Source of the DNA: an uncultured Altererythrobacter sp.
Lineage (GTDB): Bacteria; Pseudomonadota; Alphaproteobacteria; Sphingomonadales; Sphingomonadaceae
Reading direction: 5' to 3'
DNA length: 64,000 bases
NCBI GenBank assembly: GCA_947492235.1
Contig: CANLLZ010000001.1
Coordinates: forward strand, 1,674,001-1,738,000
Below the pieces are notes generated by a model. That model was given only the letters and a program-made list of their open reading frames with translations, was not told the DNA's origin and did no database searches. Each line of letters opens with the position of its first letter. Within the stretch, counting starts at the first letter, position 1. Position numbers and translations under genes: made by a program. Positions 8,200 through 17,123 of this stretch are shown in pieces.

Positions 8200-11157
8200 C
8201 TAGAACCGCGTCCTCAGGCCCAGTCGGTAGTTGCGTCCGATGGCGCTGCCGATGAACGGGTTGAAGCCAAGCGGAAGCTGCGCCTCTGCCGGTGCGGTGT
8301 TGGTGAAGTTCTCGATCGCTCCGCGCAATTGCGCTTCGAACCCTGCAAACTCCAGATCAACCGTCAGCGCAATATCGTGCTGGGTGTAGGAGCCGCTCAC
8401 GACCCCGTAATCGGTCGGGCCCGCTGAGGTCTGGAAGCAAGGGTCGCGGTTCACACAGCGGTCGTCCGTCACGCCATCGATATAGGTGACCGTGTAGCGA
8501 AGGTTTACCGGCTGGAACGCCACGTTGACGAAGGCGTTGGCCCGCCATTCAGGAATGGTGTTCGGATCGCGGAAGTAATTGCCGAAGCCAATCGCATCAT
8601 AGGCGGGGGCTACAAGAACGCCTTGAACCTCGAAATCATCGAAGCTGTAGTCGAGATTCCACACAGCATTGGCACCGAGGTTCAGGTCCACACTATCCGT
8701 TACCGGCATGTCGAGATTGAAGGCAAAATCGAGGCCAGCGATTTTCACATCGGGCCCGTTCACCCAGTCCGTGCGCACGCGGCTGATATCGATACCGGTG
8801 GTCGTGCCCTGGATACACTGGTTGTTGCTGAAGGTGATCAGATTGGCGACCGGGCTGCTGCAGTTCACCGGATCGGTGCCGGTTGTCTGTCCGTTGCCCA
8901 CCAGACTGGCGATGGCATTGCCCGGCGTCGTGGTGATCCGGTCTTGCAAATCGATCGACCAGTAATCGACGCTGAAGGTCATGCCGCCCGCACCGACGGG
9001 CACATTCAGGATCGCCCCGATATTGTAGGTAAAGGCAGTTTCCGGACCCAGATCGTTGGGGTTACCGAAAATATCGAGCGATTTGAAGTTGCCGCCTGCG
9101 GCCGTGAAGCCTTCCAGCGCCGTCACCGAAATCGGCGCGACCTGCGAGGCGATCGGGCCGCGGAAGGTTGTGCCGACCGAACCGCGCAGGGTCAGCCAGT
9201 CGGAGGCCTCGAACCGGAACGAACCCTTCGGATTGACCGTCGAGCCCACGGTGCCGCCGTAATCTTCGTACCGGATGGCGCCCTGCACCTCCAGCGTGTC
9301 GAGGATCGGCAAACGCACTTCACCGAAGAAGGCATAGACGCTCTGGCTCAGATTGACCGGTCGCGAGCCGCCGAGGAAGATAAAGGAACCGACGCCTTCG
9401 GTCGTGGTGCCCACACAGCTGCGATCTCCCTCAATGAAACACGGGTTCACATCGAGATTGGACTCATCGTTCAGCGGGCGGCTGGAGAAGCTGGTGTCGC
9501 GGTATTGGCCACCGACAGCGAATGCCACGGGGCCGCCAGCAAGTTCCAGACCGGTTTCACCGGAGAGAACCATGTCGAAAACGAACTGCGATTCGCGTTC
9601 GTCCGTACCGTTCGGCACCTGCAACCAACGAATGAGCTCAGGGCTGTTTTCCGCCCCCGGCACGTAGAGATTGTTGGTCAGGCCCAGAGTCGGATTGCCC
9701 GGCCCTGCGTTGACGAAGGGGTTGAAATATTCGCACCCATTTGTGCCCGGCGTGGTGCCGCGGCAATTCGCGCCGCCCAGCCCGTTCAGAGCAGCCTGAA
9801 GACGGCTGCCGAGAATACCGGGCGCAAATGCCTGCCGTTCCGATTGCCAGAACGTTCCGTCGATATCCAACGTGAGTGTGTCGCTGAGATCGATATCGAA
9901 CCCGCCACTCACGCGGTACGCATCGTTTTTGGCAAGGCCGGACCCTGCGCCGCGTTCCTCATCCAGAGGATTGCCCAGATAGCCGAAGGGCCGGAACAGG
10001 ACATTGGTCACTGCGACAATCGGATTGGTCGGCGTGCTTGCGGGCAGGCCCTGCTGCGCGAGAAACGCCGTCAGGCCCGGGTTGCTGGGCGATGTGGTGA
10101 ACGCGCTCAGGAAGCCCGAGCCGCGCGGGCCCTGTGTGGGCGGGAATGCCGGCGAGTAATTGATCGATTCCAGATCGGTCCGCGCCCACAGCGCATCGGC
10201 CTTGAATCGGACCGTGTCCGACAGGTCGACTGTCGCGCTGGCGAACACCTGATAGCGGTCCTCATCCTCGACAATGTTGTCGAACGGGATGAAGGTAAAG
10301 CGGCAAAGCGCGCCATCCTGAAAACCGCCCAGATCATTACAACCCCGGTCGGGGCGGACCTGCGTATCGACCGCCCCCGTCCCGGTGTCGAAATAGCTCA
10401 CTGCAAACAGGCCCGGCGTCGACAAAGCCGAATAGGCCGACGGGTTCACCGTATAATCGGTCTGGGTGTAATCGCGCTGCGGCGTGCCCAGTTCCGAACG
10501 GTGCTGCCATCCGGCGCCGATCACAAAATTGGCATCGCCGAATTCGAAACCTGCCAGACCGCTCAATGAGTAATTGTCGTCTGAGCCATTGATGAAGGCA
10601 TAGTCCCCCTGCACCTCAAACCCGGTGAAGGTGTCGCGGGTGATGAAGTTGGCGACCCCGCCAATGGCGTCGGACCCGTACGTCGTGCCTGCACCATCTT
10701 TCAGGATCTCGACCCGCTCCAGCGCGAACAGGGGAATGAGCTGGGTATCGACAAAACCGGACCCCGGCGTCTGGATCGCCCGCTTGCCGTTCATCAGCAC
10801 CAGCGTGCGCTGCGGGCCAAGGCCGCGCAGGTTGATCGAACCAACGCCCTGAAAACCCTGTGCTGCAGTGGAGAACTGGTTCGTATCGCCCAGCACAGCA
10901 CCAACCGAAGGCAGTTCCTTGATAAACTCCAGCGGGCTGTCGACGCCCTGCTTGGCCAGATCGTCTGCGGTGAACACGTCAACCGGGAGAGCGGCGTCTT
11001 CGGGCGTGCCACGAATCAGCGAGCCGGTCACCACGATCGTATTGTCGTTATCCGTATCGGCCCCATCCGCGTCTTGCGCGAATGCGGGAGCCGCGCTGAG
11101 CAGAATGGCGCTTGCGAGCGCTCCGCGCGCTGCTGTTTCGAGATAGGTTTTACGCAT
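8200..11157 (-). CDS. TonB-dependent receptor 1
   Basis: 985 residues. An N-terminal signal peptide ends near PAFAQ (about residues 24-28). IVVTGSLIRG follows, then a plug domain (DVFTADDLAKQGVDS, INLRGLGPQRTLVLMNGKR) and a beta-barrel ending in the C-terminal aromatic residue of outer-membrane proteins (YRLGLRTRF). It would import a substrate across the outer membrane using TonB energy. The same-strand sugar transporter immediately upstream suggests an oligosaccharide ligand, but the ligand is inferred. The barrel contains several closely spaced cysteine pairs (for example CVNRDPC, CFIEGDRSC), probably loop disulfides. The 173-nt leader holds an 18-bp inverted repeat. Confidence 0.9.
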   Translation of the reverse strand: MRKTYLETAARGALASAILLSAAPAFAQDADGADTDNDNTIVVTGSLIRGTPEDAALPVDVFTADDLAKQGVDSPLEFIKELPSVGAVLGDTNQFSTAAQGFQGVGSINLRGLGPQRTLVLMNGKRAIQTPGSGFVDTQLIPLFALERVEILKDGAGTTYGSDAIGGVANFITRDTFTGFEVQGDYAFINGSDDNYSLSGLAGFEFGDANFVIGAGWQHRSELGTPQRDYTQTDYTVNPSAYSALSTPGLFAVSYFDTGTGAVDTQVRPDRGCNDLGGFQDGALCRFTFIPFDNIVEDEDRYQVFASATVDLSDTVRFKADALWARTDLESINYSPAFPPTQGPRGSGFLSAFTTSPSNPGLTAFLAQQGLPASTPTNPIVAVTNVLFRPFGYLGNPLDEERGAGSGLAKNDAYRVSGGFDIDLSDTLTLDIDGTFWQSERQAFAPGILGSRLQAALNGLGGANCRGTTPGTNGCEYFNPFVNAGPGNPTLGLTNNLYVPGAENSPELIRWLQVPNGTDERESQFVFDMVLSGETGLELAGGPVAFAVGGQYRDTSFSSRPLNDESNLDVNPCFIEGDRSCVGTTTEGVGSFIFLGGSRPVNLSQSVYAFFGEVRLPILDTLEVQGAIRYEDYGGTVGSTVNPKGSFRFEASDWLTLRGSVGTTFRGPIASQVAPISVTALEGFTAAGGNFKSLDIFGNPNDLGPETAFTYNIGAILNVPVGAGGMTFSVDYWSIDLQDRITTTPGNAIASLVGNGQTTGTDPVNCSSPVANLITFSNNQCIQGTTTGIDISRVRTDWVNGPDVKIAGLDFAFNLDMPVTDSVDLNLGANAVWNLDYSFDDFEVQGVLVAPAYDAIGFGNYFRDPNTIPEWRANAFVNVAFQPVNLRYTVTYIDGVTDDRCVNRDPCFQTSAGPTDYGVVSGSYTQHDIALTVDLEFAGFEAQLRGAIENFTNTAPAEAQLPLGFNPFIGSAIGRNYRLGLRTRF

Positions 11158-11201
11158 GATTTGTGCTCTCCATCACCGGGTTACCCAAGGGACGGGGACA
11201 C

Positions 11202-11219
11202 GTTGCGCATAGGCGCAAC
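11202..11219. promoter_or_regulatory. Perfect inverted repeat upstream of TBDR 1
   Basis: GTTGCGCATAGGCGCAAC has perfect 7-bp arms around ATAG. It lies 45-62 nt upstream of the TBDR 1 start, in the leader between the transporter gene and the receptor gene. It could be an operator or an mRNA hairpin. It does not match the LacI-type motif found elsewhere in this locus. Confidence 0.45.
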
Positions 11220-11330
11220 CAAGCCGTTTCCGTAAAACCCCTCCCAAGGCCTGGGCGCGAAGATGCACCCGCCCGCGATATGAAGCAAGAGACGAAATTA
11301 CTTCGGGGAAAACAATTCAGGCCTGTTGCC

Positions 11331-12833
11331 TTACAGCGCGGATTTGACCCGGACCATGGCCACTGCGGCAATAAGCCAGCATGCGGCGGCAAACAGCATC
11401 GTCCAGATCGGCTCACCCGGGAAAAACAGGTTCATTGCCGTTCCCATCACTGTGGCGACCAGCAATTGCGGCACCACGATGAACACATTGAACAGCCCCA
11501 TATAGATGCCGAGCTTCGCCTGCGGCAGGTTCGAGGCGAGGATGGCGTAGGGCATGGCGAGGATACTGGCCCACGCAATCCCGATGCCGATTTCGGCCAG
11601 CAGCAGCGCCTGCGCATCCCGGACGACAAAGAACATCAGGAAACCGGCCGCGCCCAAGGTCAGACAGAGCGAATGGGTCCAGACCTGACCGATCGTGCGG
11701 CTGAGAAGTGGCAACAGAGCCAGCGCCGCGACGGCGGCCACACCGTTGTAAACCGTGAACAGGACATTCACCCAGTTCGCCCCGGCATTATAGGCGGTGC
11801 TGGTCGGGTCGGTGCTGCCATAAACATATTGTGTCACCACCGGTGTGGTGTTGATCCACATGATGAACAATGCCGACCAGCTGAAGAACTGCACCAGCGC
11901 CAGCCGCTTCATGACTGCGGGCATGCCTGCGAAATCGCCGATGATGCTGGACAGGATATTGGCCTCCCGGCCCTGCCGCGCCATGGTGATCGCGGTCATG
12001 CTCAGCAAGCCATAGGCAATCAGAAGACCGCCCAGCAGGAACATTTCCTTCTCCAGCGAAAGAGCCGAGACGCCCGCAATGACGCCGAGGCCCAGGGCAA
12101 TCCAGAAGCCGGAGCTGGCGAAGCTTTTTTCCGCCAGAAGACGGATCGGCTGGACCGGATCTGCCGGCGCCTCGCTTGCGAAACCGGCCATCTGCTCGGG
12201 GCTGTATTCGCGCACGGTCAGCACCGTCCACGATACCGCGAACAGCAAAGCCGCCGCGCCGAACCAGAAGCTCCATTTGACCGTGTCGGGAAGCTCGCCT
12301 GCGGGCGCAACATTGGCAACGCCGATCCATTCCAGAAAGGCGGGGAAGATCGATCCGACCACTGCGCCCGCGCCGATAAAGGCGGTTTGCACGGCGTATC
12401 CGGCGCTGTGCTGGTCGGTCCGCAGCATATCGCCAACAAAGGCGCGGAAGGGCTCCATCGAGATGTTGAGCGAGGCATCGAGGACCCACAGCATCGCCGC
12501 TGCAAACATCAGGGGCGCGCCGAATGCCGGGCTGAGCGGCATGACGAACAGCGCCAGAGCGGCAAGGATGGCACCCGTCATGAAATAGGGCCGTCGACGG
12601 CCGAAGCGGTTCCAGGTGTTGTCCGACAGATATCCGATGATCGGCTGGACGATCAGGCCCGTCAGCGGGGCGGCGACCCACAGCGCAGGCAAGTCGTCCA
12701 TGCTCGCGCCCAGCGTCTGGAAGAGGCGCGACATATTGGCATTCTGCAACGCAAAGCCGATTTGAATGCCGAAAAAGCCGAAGCTGATATTGAACAGCGC
12801 CCCGGCACCAAGGGTTGGTTTCTGTGTGGCCAA
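11331..12833 (-). CDS. MFS sugar transporter, GPH/SLC45-like (probable maltose/oligosaccharide importer)
   Basis: 500 residues with about 12 membrane helices. The loop [19 protein letters not shown] between helices 2 and 3 is typical of GPH/SLC45 sugar-cation symporters, which include bacterial maltose and sucrose carriers. It would carry maltose or short maltodextrins, released in the periplasm by the amylases, across the inner membrane. It is transcribed toward TBDR 1 and away from the regulator-receptor cluster. A 12-bp palindrome shared with the LacI/TBDR 2 intergenic region sits about 84 nt upstream of its start. The exact sugar is inferred from context. Confidence 0.83.
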   Translation of the reverse strand: MATQKPTLGAGALFNISFGFFGIQIGFALQNANMSRLFQTLGASMDDLPALWVAAPLTGLIVQPIIGYLSDNTWNRFGRRRPYFMTGAILAALALFVMPLSPAFGAPLMFAAAMLWVLDASLNISMEPFRAFVGDMLRTDQHSAGYAVQTAFIGAGAVVGSIFPAFLEWIGVANVAPAGELPDTVKWSFWFGAAALLFAVSWTVLTVREYSPEQMAGFASEAPADPVQPIRLLAEKSFASSGFWIALGLGVIAGVSALSLEKEMFLLGGLLIAYGLLSMTAITMARQGREANILSSIIGDFAGMPAVMKRLALVQFFSWSALFIMWINTTPVVTQYVYGSTDPTSTAYNAGANWVNVLFTVYNGVAAVAALALLPLLSRTIGQVWTHSLCLTLGAAGFLMFFVVRDAQALLLAEIGIGIAWASILAMPYAILASNLPQAKLGIYMGLFNVFIVVPQLLVATVMGTAMNLFFPGEPIWTMLFAAACWLIAAVAMVRVKSAL

Positions 12834-12916
12834 GCCATCTCTCCCGATGCGGGAGCCATTTTGTTTTGTGTGCCCCGCGCGTGCTGGCTTGCACGATTGG
12901 CATTAGGCGACAAGAT

Positions 12917-12928
12917 ACATACGAATGT
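12917..12928. promoter_or_regulatory. Candidate LacI-type operator, site 1
   Basis: ACATACGAATGT has perfect ACAT/ATGT arms and a central CG, the general shape of a LacI-family operator. It lies upstream of the transporter start. Related 12-mers occur at 14128-14139 and 26636-26647. Confidence 0.5.
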
Positions 12929-12978
12929 GATTGGCGAATGGGATCGGGACGAATGCCGCTCCTGTTTCGCCAGACCGG

Positions 12979-14013
12979 TTAGCCGCCGGTGCTGCCTCGC
13001 ACGATCAGCCGCGTCTCCAGCCGGGGATCGGGCCGCTCCCCGCCTTCGATCTGTGCCAGCAGCATGTCTACGAGGCGCTGACCCGCGCCCTGCACATCCT
13101 GCATGATCGTGGTGAGTGGCGGGGTAGTGAGGCTGGCTGCCGCGATATTGTCGAAGCCGATCACCGCCACATCATCCGGCACCGAATATCCGTTCTCCGC
13201 CAGCACCTGCATTGCGCCGATGGCAATCAGATCGCTGGCCGCGAAAACCGCGTCGAACGGCTTGCCCTCCGCAATCAGGGCGCTCATCGCCGCACGCCCC
13301 GCCTTTTCCGTTGTGATCGCGTCGGATTGGAGCGCGTGGTCCGGCGGGATGCCTGCCTCCTCCAGCGCCGCAACCATCCCGCGATACCGCTGGGCAAATT
13401 CGGGCGCATTGTCGTCCACGCGGCCGAGAAAGGCGACCTTGCGGCGGCCGCGTTCCAGCAAATGTTCGCCCGCCAGTCGCCCGGCACCAAAATTGTCGGA
13501 GCCAATCGTGCTGCCCCCGGCATCGCTGCTGACAGAGCCCCACCGCGCATAGGATGTGCCCTGCTCTTTCAGCTGCTCCAGCCGTTCTTCATATTGCCGG
13601 TAATCGCCATAGCCGAGCAGGATGAGCCCGTCCGCCCGGTGGCTATCATGATAGCGTTGATGCCAATCGTCTTCCATCCGCTGGAACGAGACGAGCAGAT
13701 CGAGCCCTTGCCGCGCACAGGCCCGTGTGATCGAGCCCAGCATGGCGACAAAGAACGGATTGATCATGCTGTCATCCGGCGTGGGATCTTCGAAAATCAG
13801 CAGCGCGATCGTGTCCGAACGCTGGGTTCTGAGCGAGGATGCGTTGCGATCGACCGCATAGTTCAGCTCGCGCGCAATGCTCTCGATCCGCTCCCGCGTG
13901 GCGGCGCTGACCGAGGTGTCCCCGCGCAGGGCACGGCTGACCGTAGGCTGCGAAACGCCCGCTTTATAGGCGATGTCGATGCTCGTCGGTCGGCCTGATT
14001 TGCGGCGCCCCAT
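12979..14013 (-). CDS. LacI-family transcriptional regulator of the glucan locus
   Basis: 344 residues, the normal LacI-family length. The N-terminal helix-turn-helix and hinge (residues about 8-60) include IDIAYKAGVSQPTVSRALRG and ERIESIARELNY. A periplasmic-binding-protein-like effector domain follows, with the usual DAVFAASDLIAIGA and VIGFDN motifs. It is divergent from TBDR 2 and on the same strand as the transporter, and its intergenic region contains a candidate operator. By analogy with MalR-like regulators of Caulobacterales and Sphingomonadales it probably represses the alpha-glucan genes until a sugar or sugar-phosphate binds. The effector is unknown. Confidence 0.88.
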   Translation of the reverse strand: MGRRKSGRPTSIDIAYKAGVSQPTVSRALRGDTSVSAATRERIESIARELNYAVDRNASSLRTQRSDTIALLIFEDPTPDDSMINPFFVAMLGSITRACARQGLDLLVSFQRMEDDWHQRYHDSHRADGLILLGYGDYRQYEERLEQLKEQGTSYARWGSVSSDAGGSTIGSDNFGAGRLAGEHLLERGRRKVAFLGRVDDNAPEFAQRYRGMVAALEEAGIPPDHALQSDAITTEKAGRAAMSALIAEGKPFDAVFAASDLIAIGAMQVLAENGYSVPDDVAVIGFDNIAAASLTTPPLTTIMQDVQGAGQRLVDMLLAQIEGGERPDPRLETRLIVRGSTGG

Positions 14014-14127
14014 GCCTTGCTCCCTTGCCCGATACTATTGCGCTTTATCCGCGCGGCGGCAAGCGTACCAAAGTCCGCCCGCGACCTGTTGCAGTTTGGC
14101 GACATCGGGAAATGCTGCACTGCACAA

Positions 14128-14139
14128 ACATACGTATAC
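14128..14139. promoter_or_regulatory. Candidate LacI-type operator, site 2
   Basis: ACATACGTATAC is centred on ACGT. It lies in the divergent lacI/TBDR 2 region, 125 nt before the TBDR 2 start and 115 nt before the lacI start, and matches the site before the transporter at 9 of 12 positions. Confidence 0.5.
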
Positions 14140-14263
14140 CGTATTCCCCTGCGTCTCGACCCGTTCCATCACAGGGTCAGAATTGGCGCTGAGAAACCGG
14201 CGTCACTTTCATTCACTAGGAATGGCAAAGCGCCGGAAACAGGCGTTCAGGGGAGAGAATCAC

Positions 14264-16999
14264 GTGAAGAAGCGCAGCATTTTTACGACCGGAATCAGCG
14301 GATCGGCCATGGCCCTTTCGCTGGCAATCGCAGCGACACCGCAAATGGCAATGGCCCAGGATGCGGACGAAGCTGAAGAGGCCGTTGATGAAGACGGCAC
14401 GATCATCGTCAGCGGCTTCCGCGCCGCGCTCGAGAGCGCTGTTAACGAGAAGCGCCGCAGCGATCTGATCCTCGAATCGGTCACCGCAGAAGATATCGGC
14501 AAGCTGCCCGATGACTCGATCGGCGAATCAATTGCCCGCCTGCCGGGTGTGACCTCGCAGCGCCTGAACGGCCGCGCGAATGTCATTGCTATTCGCGGCC
14601 TTGGCCCCGACTTCTCACAAACGCTCCTCAACGGCCGCGAGCAGACGTCGACCGGCGATAGCCGAGCCGTCGAATTTGATCAGTATCCGTCCGAAGTCGT
14701 CAATCAGGTGGTGGTCTACAAAACACCAAGCGCTTCGCTCGTCGGCCAGGGTCTGGTCGGTACGATCGATGTGCGCACCATCCGTCCGCTGGACACGAAA
14801 GACCGCATCCTCGCGATTGGCGGCAAGGTCTCCTATGCCGATATCGGCGCGCTGAATGCCGGGTCGAAAGACATCGGGTACCGCGCCAACGCGACCTTCG
14901 TTGACAAGTTCGCCGATGACACGGTCGGCCTCGCTCTATCGGCAGCCTATACGGACGAGCCCTATCAGCTGCAGGAATTCAACGCCTGGGGCTATGCAGG
15001 AAATGGCGATCCTACCTCGCCTTTCGTGATTGGCGGCTCCAAGAGCTTCGTGACCTCCACCCAGCTTCAGCGTCTGGGCCTGACCGGAACGCTGCAGGTC
15101 GAGTTTACCGACAATCTGACCCTGACGACCGACGCGTTCTATTCGAATTTCGAAGACGATCAGTCGAAGCGCGGCATCGAGCTTCCGCTTGGATTTGGCG
15201 CGTTTGGCACCAGCTTCGATCCCTCAACCGCCACCACGGTGACCACCGAGTTTGGCGAATTCGCATCGTCGGGTACATTCAATGGGGTCGAGGGCGTCAT
15301 CCGTAACGACGTGTTCCAGCGCGAAGCCGATCAGTATTCGGGCGGCATCAATCTGGAATATGAAGGCGATGACGGCTGGAGCGCATTCGTCGATCTCGGT
15401 TTCTCGAAAACCGACCGCAACGAGCTGAGCATCGAAAGCTATTCCGGCACCGGCTACAATGTCGGCGTTGGCGCGACGGACACGATCGGCTTCCAGTCGG
15501 ACAGCAACGGCACCGTCTTCTCCCCATCCCTCGACTACAGCGATCCCAATCAGATCGTGCTGACCGACCCTCTGGGTTGGGGCGGCAGCCGGGTGCAGGC
15601 CGGTTACTACAACAACCGCATTATCGAGGACGAGCTGAAGCAATACCGGATGGGAATTGCCCGTGAGTTCAATGGCTTCATCAGCAAAGCGCATCTCGGC
15701 TTTTCCTACACCAACCGCGACAAGAGCCTGACGCCGGACGAGTTCTTCGTTCAGCCAGCGAATGGCGCAACCGAGCTGGCGATCCCGAGCGAGTTTCTGC
15801 TGCGGAGCACCAATCTCGATTATCTCGGCCTCGGCCCGGTCGTCAGCTACGATGTGCGCGACATTATCGAACAGGGCACGCTGATCCTCGACCGCAACCT
15901 GTCGAATGATATCCCGGCGAAAGCATACCGGATCAGCGAAGATTTGCTGACGGCCTACTTCCAGCTCGATATCGAGCAGGATCTGGGCAATGGTATGCTG
16001 ACCGGTAATATCGGTGTGCAGGCTGTGAACACCGATCAGCAATCGAGCGGGCTGGCATTCGCAGCCGGTCAGCAGGTGGCGATCGCTCTGGGCGATAATT
16101 ACTGGGATGTTCTTCCCTCGGCGAACCTTTCGCTGCGTCTGGATAGCGACTGGGTCTTCCGCCTCGCCGCCAGCCGCCAGATTATGCGCCCCCGCCTCGA
16201 CGATCTGCGCGTGGCGATTGGTTACGGCGTCAACATCAATCCCGGTGAAAGCCCGACCGGCCTCGCACCGTTCATCAGCGGCGGTGGCGGCAACCCGCTG
16301 CTCCGGCCCTACCGTGCCAATGCGATCGACTTCAACGTCGAGAAATACTTCGCTGGCGGATCGGGTGTGATAGCGGTTCAGGCCTTTTACAAGGACATCA
16401 AGAGCTTCATCGCAAACGATCGGTTCGTATTTGACTACAGCGCATTTCCCGACCCTGCCGGCCAGCCGGTCGCAACGCAGATCGGCCTACTGGATGCGCC
16501 GACCAATACGGGCGGAGGCGATTTTTACGGGATCGAGGGTTCGGTTACCTTCCCATTCGATATTCTGGCCACAGCGCTGGACGGCTTCGGCGTCACAGGC
16601 GGCCTTGGCTGGACCGACTCCAATGTCGAACAGCCTGACGGCTCGCTTGCGCAAATCCCTGGCTATTCCAAGTGGGTGGCCAACGGCACAGCCTATTACG
16701 AAAAATATGGTTTCAGTGCGCGGGCAAGCGTCCGTCATCGCTCCTCGTTCATTGCGGACTTCAGCGGCTTTGGTGGCAACATCACCCGCCGCCGGGCACG
16801 GGCAGAAACAATCGTCGACGCACAGATCGGCTATGATTTCGAAGGCGGCGCGCTCGATGGGCTGTCGGTCTATCTGCAAGGCCAGAACCTGACCAATCAG
16901 CCCTTCGTCTCGCAGTTCGATGTGCCGGTCCCAGAGGCAGTGATCGACCGTCAGGAATACGGACGCCGTTTCCTCGCAGGCTTTACCTTCAAGTTCTAG
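14264..16999 (+). CDS. TonB-dependent receptor 2 (maltodextrin-type)
   Basis: 911 residues from GTG 14264, chosen because GGGAGAGA (14251-14258) lies at ribosome-binding distance and the protein then begins with a signal peptide ending near MAMAQ (about residue 32). The open frame extends upstream into lacI, but that extension has no signal peptide. IIVSGFRAALESA and a plug (ESIARLPGVTSQR, VIAIRGLGPDFSQTLLNGR) precede the barrel, which ends in FTFKF. The architecture matches the MalA-like maltodextrin receptors of Caulobacter and sphingomonads. Position at the head of the amylase/glucosidase genes supports import of starch oligosaccharides. Confidence 0.9.
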   Translation: MKKRSIFTTGISGSAMALSLAIAATPQMAMAQDADEAEEAVDEDGTIIVSGFRAALESAVNEKRRSDLILESVTAEDIGKLPDDSIGESIARLPGVTSQRLNGRANVIAIRGLGPDFSQTLLNGREQTSTGDSRAVEFDQYPSEVVNQVVVYKTPSASLVGQGLVGTIDVRTIRPLDTKDRILAIGGKVSYADIGALNAGSKDIGYRANATFVDKFADDTVGLALSAAYTDEPYQLQEFNAWGYAGNGDPTSPFVIGGSKSFVTSTQLQRLGLTGTLQVEFTDNLTLTTDAFYSNFEDDQSKRGIELPLGFGAFGTSFDPSTATTVTTEFGEFASSGTFNGVEGVIRNDVFQREADQYSGGINLEYEGDDGWSAFVDLGFSKTDRNELSIESYSGTGYNVGVGATDTIGFQSDSNGTVFSPSLDYSDPNQIVLTDPLGWGGSRVQAGYYNNRIIEDELKQYRMGIAREFNGFISKAHLGFSYTNRDKSLTPDEFFVQPANGATELAIPSEFLLRSTNLDYLGLGPVVSYDVRDIIEQGTLILDRNLSNDIPAKAYRISEDLLTAYFQLDIEQDLGNGMLTGNIGVQAVNTDQQSSGLAFAAGQQVAIALGDNYWDVLPSANLSLRLDSDWVFRLAASRQIMRPRLDDLRVAIGYGVNINPGESPTGLAPFISGGGGNPLLRPYRANAIDFNVEKYFAGGSGVIAVQAFYKDIKSFIANDRFVFDYSAFPDPAGQPVATQIGLLDAPTNTGGGDFYGIEGSVTFPFDILATALDGFGVTGGLGWTDSNVEQPDGSLAQIPGYSKWVANGTAYYEKYGFSARASVRHRSSFIADFSGFGGNITRRRARAETIVDAQIGYDFEGGALDGLSVYLQGQNLTNQPFVSQFDVPVPEAVIDRQEYGRRFLAGFTFKF

Positions 17000-17009
17000 G
17001 TAGCCTGCC

Positions 17010-17047
17010 GGGCGGGGGAGTTTTCGGGTCGCACCGCTCCCCCGCCC
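17010..17047 (+). terminator. GC-rich stem-loop between TBDR 2 and the halogenase gene
   Basis: GGGCGGGGGAG (17010-17020) pairs perfectly over 11 bp with CTCCCCCGCCC (17037-17047) around a 16-nt loop. No T-run follows. It is therefore more likely a partial terminator or an mRNA 3'-end stabiliser that keeps receptor transcript above the downstream enzyme transcript than a full stop. Confidence 0.6.
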
Positions 17048-17123
17048 GCCAATTTGCTGAGCAAACACCCATTTCGTCACCAGACGGTTGCCCCCCGGAT
17101 GAAAGAGGGGTGATAAAGGAGAC

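Noticed and set aside
8623-10569. Long open frame (648 codons) on the plus strand opposite TBDR 1
   Set aside because: It is antisense to a complete receptor with signal peptide and barrel, has no recognisable domain, and reflects the high GC content at third positions.
11163-13106. 647-codon plus-strand frame opposite the transporter gene
   Set aside because: Rich in His, Arg and Gln with no domain; the minus strand encodes a clear GPH carrier.
13973-14263. N-terminal extension of TBDR 2 into lacI
   Set aside because: It overlaps the divergent lacI gene and precedes a good ribosome-binding site and signal peptide at 14264.
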